Shown in pieces: positions 58,624-64,000 of a stretch of DNA of 64,000 bases. How positions within the stretch are numbered: the stretch's first letter is position 1; each line of letters opens with the position of its first letter. Below the pieces are notes generated by a model, which did not search any database, was not told where the DNA came from, and was given only the letters and a program-made list of their open reading frames with translations. Made by a program: the position numbers and the translations under genes. Source of the stretch: Halobacteriales archaeon QS_4_62_28 (GTDB lineage Archaea; Halobacteriota; Halobacteria; Halobacteriales; Haloarculaceae); NCBI GenBank assembly GCA_003021685.1, contig PXRO01000050.1:62001-126000 (forward strand), written 5' to 3'.

Positions 58624-59907
58624 ATGGACGGGGCACGGTTGCCGGGGACCAGCACCGACGACGCCGACCAGATCGTTGCCCACGTCGATATGGACTGTTT
58701 CTACGCGGCCTGTGAACGGCTTCGCGAGCCAGCCCTCGAGGGTGAGCCACTGGTCGTCGGTATGGGGTTCCAACCGGGCAAGCGTCACGGTGCAGTGGCG
58801 ACTGCGAGTTACGAGGCCCGCAAGTACGGCGTCGACAGCGCGATGGCGATCACCGAGGCCCTCGAACGACTGCCACGGAAGATCGATGCCGTCGACGACC
58901 CCGACCTGGACGTGGCCGAGGCCGGCTACTACCGGCCCGTCGACATGGCGTTCTACGAGTCCGTCAGCGAGGACGCTCGCTCGATCCTCCACGACAGGGC
59001 CGACGTGGTCCGTGAAGTCAGCATCGACGAGGCATACCTGGACGTCACCGGAGAGACGGAGTGGGAGTCGGCCCGGCAGTGGGCCCGGTCGCTGAAAGAC
59101 CGGATCGAGGACTCGGTCGGCGTCACTGCGAGCGTGGGCGTCGCGCCGACGATGAGCGCCGCCAAGGTCGCCAGCGACCACGACAAACCGGACGGCCTCG
59201 TGGTCATCGAACCCGGCGAGGTTCGATCCTTCTTCGCCGACCTGCCCGTCGAGAAAGTCCACGGCGTCGGCCCGGTGACGGCCGCCGAACTCGGCGACCT
59301 GAGCATCGAGACGGCAGGCGACCTGGCGGCGGCCGATCCAGACGTACTCGAAGACCGCTTTGGCGAGCGTGGCCTCGAAATCTACCGTTACGCGCGCGGT
59401 GAGGACAGTCGTGAAGTCACGCCCCGTGGTCGGCCAAAGAGCCTTTCTCGGGAGTCCGCCTTTACCGAAGCGACGAGCGAGCGCAGTGAGATCGCCGACC
59501 GCGTGCGGTCACTCGCATCCTCGGTCGCCGACCGGGCCCGGTCGAAAGACGCACTCTACCAGACGATCAGTATCAAGGTGGTCACGCCACCGTTCGATGT
59601 ATACACGCGCGCTCGCTCTCTTCCAGGGCCGATAGACAGGCCCGCCCTCGTCGAGGATGTGGCCCTGGAACTGCTGACGGAGTTCGACGACGAGCGGGTC
59701 CGGAAAGTCGGCGTCCGGGTGTCGAACCTCTCGTTTACCGAGGGCGAGCAGGCCAGTCTCAGTGGGTTCGAGTTAGACCCGAACGATTCGAACGCTCTCG
59801 AACCGCCCGAGGGACAGTCGACACTCGCAGCGACCGAGTGGGGCGACGACGGCGACGACGAGCGAGCAGACCTGTCGGCGGGTCAGACGACCCTCGACGA
59901 GTTCTAG
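58624..59907 (+). CDS. dinB: DNA polymerase IV (Y-family)
   Basis: IVAHVDMDCFYAACERLREPALEGEPLVVG, SIDEAYLDVTG, SVGVAPTMSAAKVASDHDKPDGL; C-terminal QTTLDEF PIP-box-like. Confidence 0.95.
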   Translation: MDGARLPGTSTDDADQIVAHVDMDCFYAACERLREPALEGEPLVVGMGFQPGKRHGAVATASYEARKYGVDSAMAITEALERLPRKIDAVDDPDLDVAEAGYYRPVDMAFYESVSEDARSILHDRADVVREVSIDEAYLDVTGETEWESARQWARSLKDRIEDSVGVTASVGVAPTMSAAKVASDHDKPDGLVVIEPGEVRSFFADLPVEKVHGVGPVTAAELGDLSIETAGDLAAADPDVLEDRFGERGLEIYRYARGEDSREVTPRGRPKSLSRESAFTEATSERSEIADRVRSLASSVADRARSKDALYQTISIKVVTPPFDVYTRARSLPGPIDRPALVEDVALELLTEFDDERVRKVGVRVSNLSFTEGEQASLSGFELDPNDSNALEPPEGQSTLAATEWGDDGDDERADLSAGQTTLDEF

Positions 59908-60251
59908 GCGACGCCGCTTTCTAAGTTCTCCAGTAGTTTCCCCACGAACATGCCCGCGCGCGGGGAGAGCTCTTGTTCGCCGCTTGCATCGACGGGATAG
60001 GCCGCCAGCGTTTCGACGAAGCGCTCGCTGTGGGTCATCGCCTGGAGCATGTCGACCACGTCGACCACCAGTCCCTCGTCGGCGGTGTCCATCTCCGGAT
60101 GGCGCTCCTTGTAGGCATCAGAGTAGCTAATAGTCCACGCCGGCCCGCCGACGGCGTCGAGGACTGTCTCTAAGGGTGCCACTTCGAGTCGGTCCTCGCC
60201 GGTCCCGACGTACACCGTCCCGCCTTCGACGATTGTCCGGTAGCGTGTCAT
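59904..60251 (-). CDS. Conserved haloarchaeal hypothetical protein
   Basis: MTRYRTIVEGGTVYVGTGEDRLEVAPLETVLDAVGGPAW...; shortened from ORF start 60722 because that overlaps the divergent HerA-like gene. Confidence 0.7.
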   Translation of the reverse strand: MTRYRTIVEGGTVYVGTGEDRLEVAPLETVLDAVGGPAWTISYSDAYKERHPEMDTADEGLVVDVVDMLQAMTHSERFVETLAAYPVDASGEQELSPRAGMFVGKLLENLESGVA

Positions 60252-60411
60252 CGCGTGGTTATCGTACCAGATGTGAGTCTCGCGTAAAGATGTTCCCACG
60301 ACACAGGACAGTAGTACGAGAACCGAATCACTTCGATAGAGCCTGTTCGGCGGGTGACAGGCGTCTGACGGAGAGTTATGGGCTGGCAGGGACTGATATA
60401 TCTCAACGCGC

Positions 60412-63400
60412 ATGGCAGAGACAGAACACATCACCGTCGCGACGACGAGTTCCGGCGTCGGCGGCCAGGGCGAACCCGGCCGTTCGGTGGACCTGCCGGT
60501 ACTGGAATTGTTGACTGGGCGTGGGTTCATCACGGGGAAGTCGGGCGGCGGAAAGAGTATTCTGGAAGGCACTCCTGTCCATACTCGCAATGGTCGGCAA
60601 CCGATCGAGGATGTCGACGAAGGGCAAGCGGTACTCTCTCTCAATAAGCACACGTACGAACAGGAGTTCCGGGAAGTACAGGCGACGATCGAACACTCCG
60701 ACGATCGACTGCTAAAGATCACGCTCGAAGACGGGACCGAACTCGTCGGGACGGAAGATCACAGTTTCCTCACGGTCGATAATCTCGAAATCGTCCCAGT
60801 ACGGGGAGACGAACTCGAAGAAGGAACGTGGATGCCAGTGGCACGTGAACTGCCAAGTGCCGAGTCCGTGACTGATATCGACCTCGCGGAGTACGTCGGT
60901 GACGCCAACAACGTCGTCGTGGACGGCGAGACGATACGCAGTGGCTCCCGTACGGAGGATCGGTGCGTCGACCTGGATTTCGACGCTGGCAAAGAGATCG
61001 GTCTCTATCTGGCCGAGGGATCGTTCGACTCGGGCGAAACCCTCCAGATTTCGAACGTCGACGACGACATCCATGACTTCCTCGACCGGCGTGGTTTCAA
61101 CGTGTACGAACGGACCTGTAACAAGGGGTTCCAGCCCTATGCGAGGTTCCTGCGCACGGAGTTTGGGTCCGGTGCCGGCGAAAAGTCGGTCCCGAACTGG
61201 GCGTTCGATGCGCCGGCACCGTTCCGGGCAGGACTCCTCTCTGGGTACTTCGACGGCGACGGTACGATCGGTTCGGACGAGGTAACCGTCATCTCGAAGT
61301 CGCCAGCCCTGCTCGATAGGGTGCGTACCCTGCTCCGTCAGTTCGGCATCTCGTCAACGGTTCGAGACAAGTTTACGGTACACGACGGCGACCGCCAACG
61401 GTATCGGCGTCTCCGCGTCGATGCGTTTGCTATTCCGGCGTTCCGGGAGGTTGTCGACTTGAGCGTGGCTGACAAGCAGTCGAAACTCGACCGGTTCGCT
61501 CAACGACTCGACGACGGCGACACGTACAACCGAAAGGACATGATCCCGAACTTCGGATCGGTGTTGAACGCCGCCGCCCGTGAAAAGGGATGGACGACCG
61601 GCGACAGTCATCAATCTGCCGGTGCCAGCCTCCACCAGCACACTCGAAAGCAGAAAGTCGGACGTGAGACCTACAACCGACTCGTCGACGAACTCGGGAT
61701 CGAGGGTCGCGCCCGTGCATTTGGGCGATCCGACGTTCAGTGGAAACGAATCGTCTCGATCGAGGCCGTCGACGAGGAGCGAACAGTGTACGACCTCGAT
61801 GTCGAGCACAACGACAACTTCGTCGCCGATGGCGTGTTCGTCCACAACTCCAACACCGCCTCGGTCATCGCCGAGAACCTGTTGGACAATGGCTTTGGAC
61901 TGCTCATCGTCGACATCGACGGCGAGTATTACGGCCTGAAAGAGGAATACGAGATCCTCCACGTCGGGGGTGACGAGGAGTGTGACATCCAGGTCACCGT
62001 CGAACACGCGGAGAAAATCGCCTCGCTGGCCCTGGAACAGAACGTGCCGATCATCCTCGACATCTCGTCGTTTCTGGATCAGGAGGAGGCCGAAGAACTG
62101 CTGACACAGGTCGCAAAGCAACTGTTCGTCAAGGCCAAAAAACAGAAACAGCCCTTCCTGATGCTCGTCGAGGAGTGCCACGAGTGGATTCCCGAGAAGG
62201 GGTCGGTCAACGAAGTCGGGAAGATGCTCATCAAGATCGGCAAGCGCGGGCGCAAGCACGGCCTCGGCATCGTCGGCATCTCCCAGCGCCCGGCTGACGT
62301 CAAGAAAGACTACATCACACAGTGTGACTGGCTGGTGTGGCACCGCCTCACCTGGAACAACGACACCAAGGTGGTCGGGCGGATCATCGACTCCGAGTAC
62401 GCCAACGCCGTGGAGGAGTTGGACGACGGCGAAGCGTTCCTCATGACCGACTGGGCCGAATCGATCCGCCGCGTGCAGTTCCACCGCAAGCAGACCTTCG
62501 ACGCCGGCGCGACGCCGGGCCTCGACGACTTCGAACGCCCCGAACTCAAGTCCGTCAGCGAGGACCTGGTCAGCGAACTGGAGACGATCAGCGACGAGAA
62601 GGCCCAGACGGAGGACCGCATCAGGGAACTCCGCGAGGAACTCGACAAGAAGAACTCTCGCATCGCCGAACTCGAAACGGAGTTGCAGGACGCCCGGGAT
62701 ATGACACGGATGGCCGAGCAGTTCACCGATGCACTCCTGAACCACGTCGAGGGGTACAACCCCGGTCGGACCGAGAAGGAGAAACAGCGCAAGCGCCAGG
62801 CCCGCCTGACCGGCGACGCGATGACCAGCGACGGCCCTGACGAGACCTCCTCTCCCGACGAAACCACCGGCGGCGGCTTTGGCGACGCCTTCGGTGCCTT
62901 CGCCGACGACGGACCGGCTATCGCTGGCGGGATCAAAAACGGTGAGTCCGACGATACCGCCTTCGAGTTCGAACCGGCTGCCTTCGCCGAGGCCTCCGAC
63001 GAAGGCGACGGGGACCCGGCAGCCGCGTTCGACGCCCCACCGGACGACAGCGACGACGATGTCGTCGAGACGGACGACACCGGGGCCGACGGCGAGGCGG
63101 CCTCTGCGGAGGCACTCGCGGCCGAGGAAGCAGCGGCCAACGGGTCAGGGTCGGAGTCCGTCGACGAGCAGGCAAATGAGACACACACCGGATCACCCGG
63201 CATTCAGCACCGGTTTCTCGTCGATCTTCGCACAGATATCGCCGAAATGGACGAGAAGACGCGTCGTATGCTCGCGTACTACGTCGAACAGGGGTCGGAT
63301 ACCCCGCTGAACGCCCACTTTTCGGCCGGTGGCAGCGGCGACCGGACGAACGCCTACGCGCACAACCGACAGCTACGACTGGCTGGCTTCGTCGAACACG

Positions 63401-63525
63401 TCGGTCGCGGGCGATACGCGCCGCGACTTCAGGACCTCGTCAGGGAGTCGGCACCCGACGACCTCCCGGCTAGCGACGTCGTCGATGCCGTGATGACGCT
63501 CCGGGAGACGATCACCGTCGAATAG
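60412..63525 (+). CDS. HerA/DUF87-like ATPase interrupted by an intein
   Basis: Extein Walker A GKSGGGK|S and FMLVEECHEWIPEK Walker B-like, ISQRPADVKKDYITQCDW; intein 60556-61848. Confidence 0.93.
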   Translation: MAETEHITVATTSSGVGGQGEPGRSVDLPVLELLTGRGFITGKSGGGKSILEGTPVHTRNGRQPIEDVDEGQAVLSLNKHTYEQEFREVQATIEHSDDRLLKITLEDGTELVGTEDHSFLTVDNLEIVPVRGDELEEGTWMPVARELPSAESVTDIDLAEYVGDANNVVVDGETIRSGSRTEDRCVDLDFDAGKEIGLYLAEGSFDSGETLQISNVDDDIHDFLDRRGFNVYERTCNKGFQPYARFLRTEFGSGAGEKSVPNWAFDAPAPFRAGLLSGYFDGDGTIGSDEVTVISKSPALLDRVRTLLRQFGISSTVRDKFTVHDGDRQRYRRLRVDAFAIPAFREVVDLSVADKQSKLDRFAQRLDDGDTYNRKDMIPNFGSVLNAAAREKGWTTGDSHQSAGASLHQHTRKQKVGRETYNRLVDELGIEGRARAFGRSDVQWKRIVSIEAVDEERTVYDLDVEHNDNFVADGVFVHNSNTASVIAENLLDNGFGLLIVDIDGEYYGLKEEYEILHVGGDEECDIQVTVEHAEKIASLALEQNVPIILDISSFLDQEEAEELLTQVAKQLFVKAKKQKQPFLMLVEECHEWIPEKGSVNEVGKMLIKIGKRGRKHGLGIVGISQRPADVKKDYITQCDWLVWHRLTWNNDTKVVGRIIDSEYANAVEELDDGEAFLMTDWAESIRRVQFHRKQTFDAGATPGLDDFERPELKSVSEDLVSELETISDEKAQTEDRIRELREELDKKNSRIAELETELQDARDMTRMAEQFTDALLNHVEGYNPGRTEKEKQRKRQARLTGDAMTSDGPDETSSPDETTGGGFGDAFGAFADDGPAIAGGIKNGESDDTAFEFEPAAFAEASDEGDGDPAAAFDAPPDDSDDDVVETDDTGADGEAASAEALAAEEAAANGSGSESVDEQANETHTGSPGIQHRFLVDLRTDIAEMDEKTRRMLAYYVEQGSDTPLNAHFSAGGSGDRTNAYAHNRQLRLAGFVEHVGRGRYAPRLQDLVRESAPDDLPASDVVDAVMTLRETITVE
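60556..61848 (+). mobile_element. Intein (431 aa) with LAGLIDADG homing endonuclease
   Basis: N-terminal SILEGTPVHTRNGRQPIEDV; block B-like GTEDHSFLTV; LAGLIDADG-like IGLYLAEGSF and GLLSGYFDGDGTI; C-terminal VYDLDVEHNDNFVADGVFVHN|S. Confidence 0.95.
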
Positions 63526-63560
63526 CGGGGAGAGTGATCGGGAAACTGGTTCTCGCTGGC

Positions 63561-64000
<440 letters not shown>

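Noticed and set aside
61354-62745. 463-aa minus-strand ORF antisense to the HerA-like gene
   Set aside because: Mirror of an acidic plus-strand protein; no domain signature, while the plus strand encodes an ATPase and intein.

Overview
The window is a high-GC haloarchaeal chromosome segment (acidic proteins, TAT/lipobox exports, HalOD1 and Bat-type regulators, intron-bearing tRNA-Trp). From left to right: (i) 1-7.2 kb, a sugar ABC transporter (binding protein plus two permeases) with a DapA-type aldolase/dehydratase, an aldehyde dehydrogenase and a Gfo/Idh/MocA dehydrogenase, which looks like an oxidative pentose-type pathway; (ii) 7.6-11.9 kb, hisD, an IscA/HesB-like protein, dodecin, two membrane proteins, a thioredoxin-fold protein and a GGCT-like protein; (iii) 11.9-44.7 kb, an accessory cell-surface polysaccharide region: GT2, GT4, GT61, a DUF354 protein, a flippase, two polysaccharide deacetylases, three alkaline-phosphatase-superfamily proteins, an asparagine-synthase-like protein without the usual Cys nucleophile, two TAT-exported beta-helix/PKD proteins, a shared ~80-aa repeat domain, FemAB/GNAT and GH26; (iv) 45-64 kb, guaB, DUF proteins, tRNA-Trp with a 106-nt intron, a Bat-like regulator, a class I terpene-synthase-like protein, a PQQ-type sugar dehydrogenase, peroxiredoxin, a GshA-like ligase, dinB, a HerA-like ATPase with an intein in its Walker A motif, and a partial tpiA. 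The most unusual signal is a dispersed family of palindromic elements (TGATACTGYCGGCTGTMAC...). In five unrelated genes the first TGA of the element is the stop codon. In two of these cases it is followed by a 78-bp hairpin whose two copies show compensatory base-pair changes. No CRISPR array, rRNA or transposase was seen. All functional calls come from reading sequence by eye; no database search was run.
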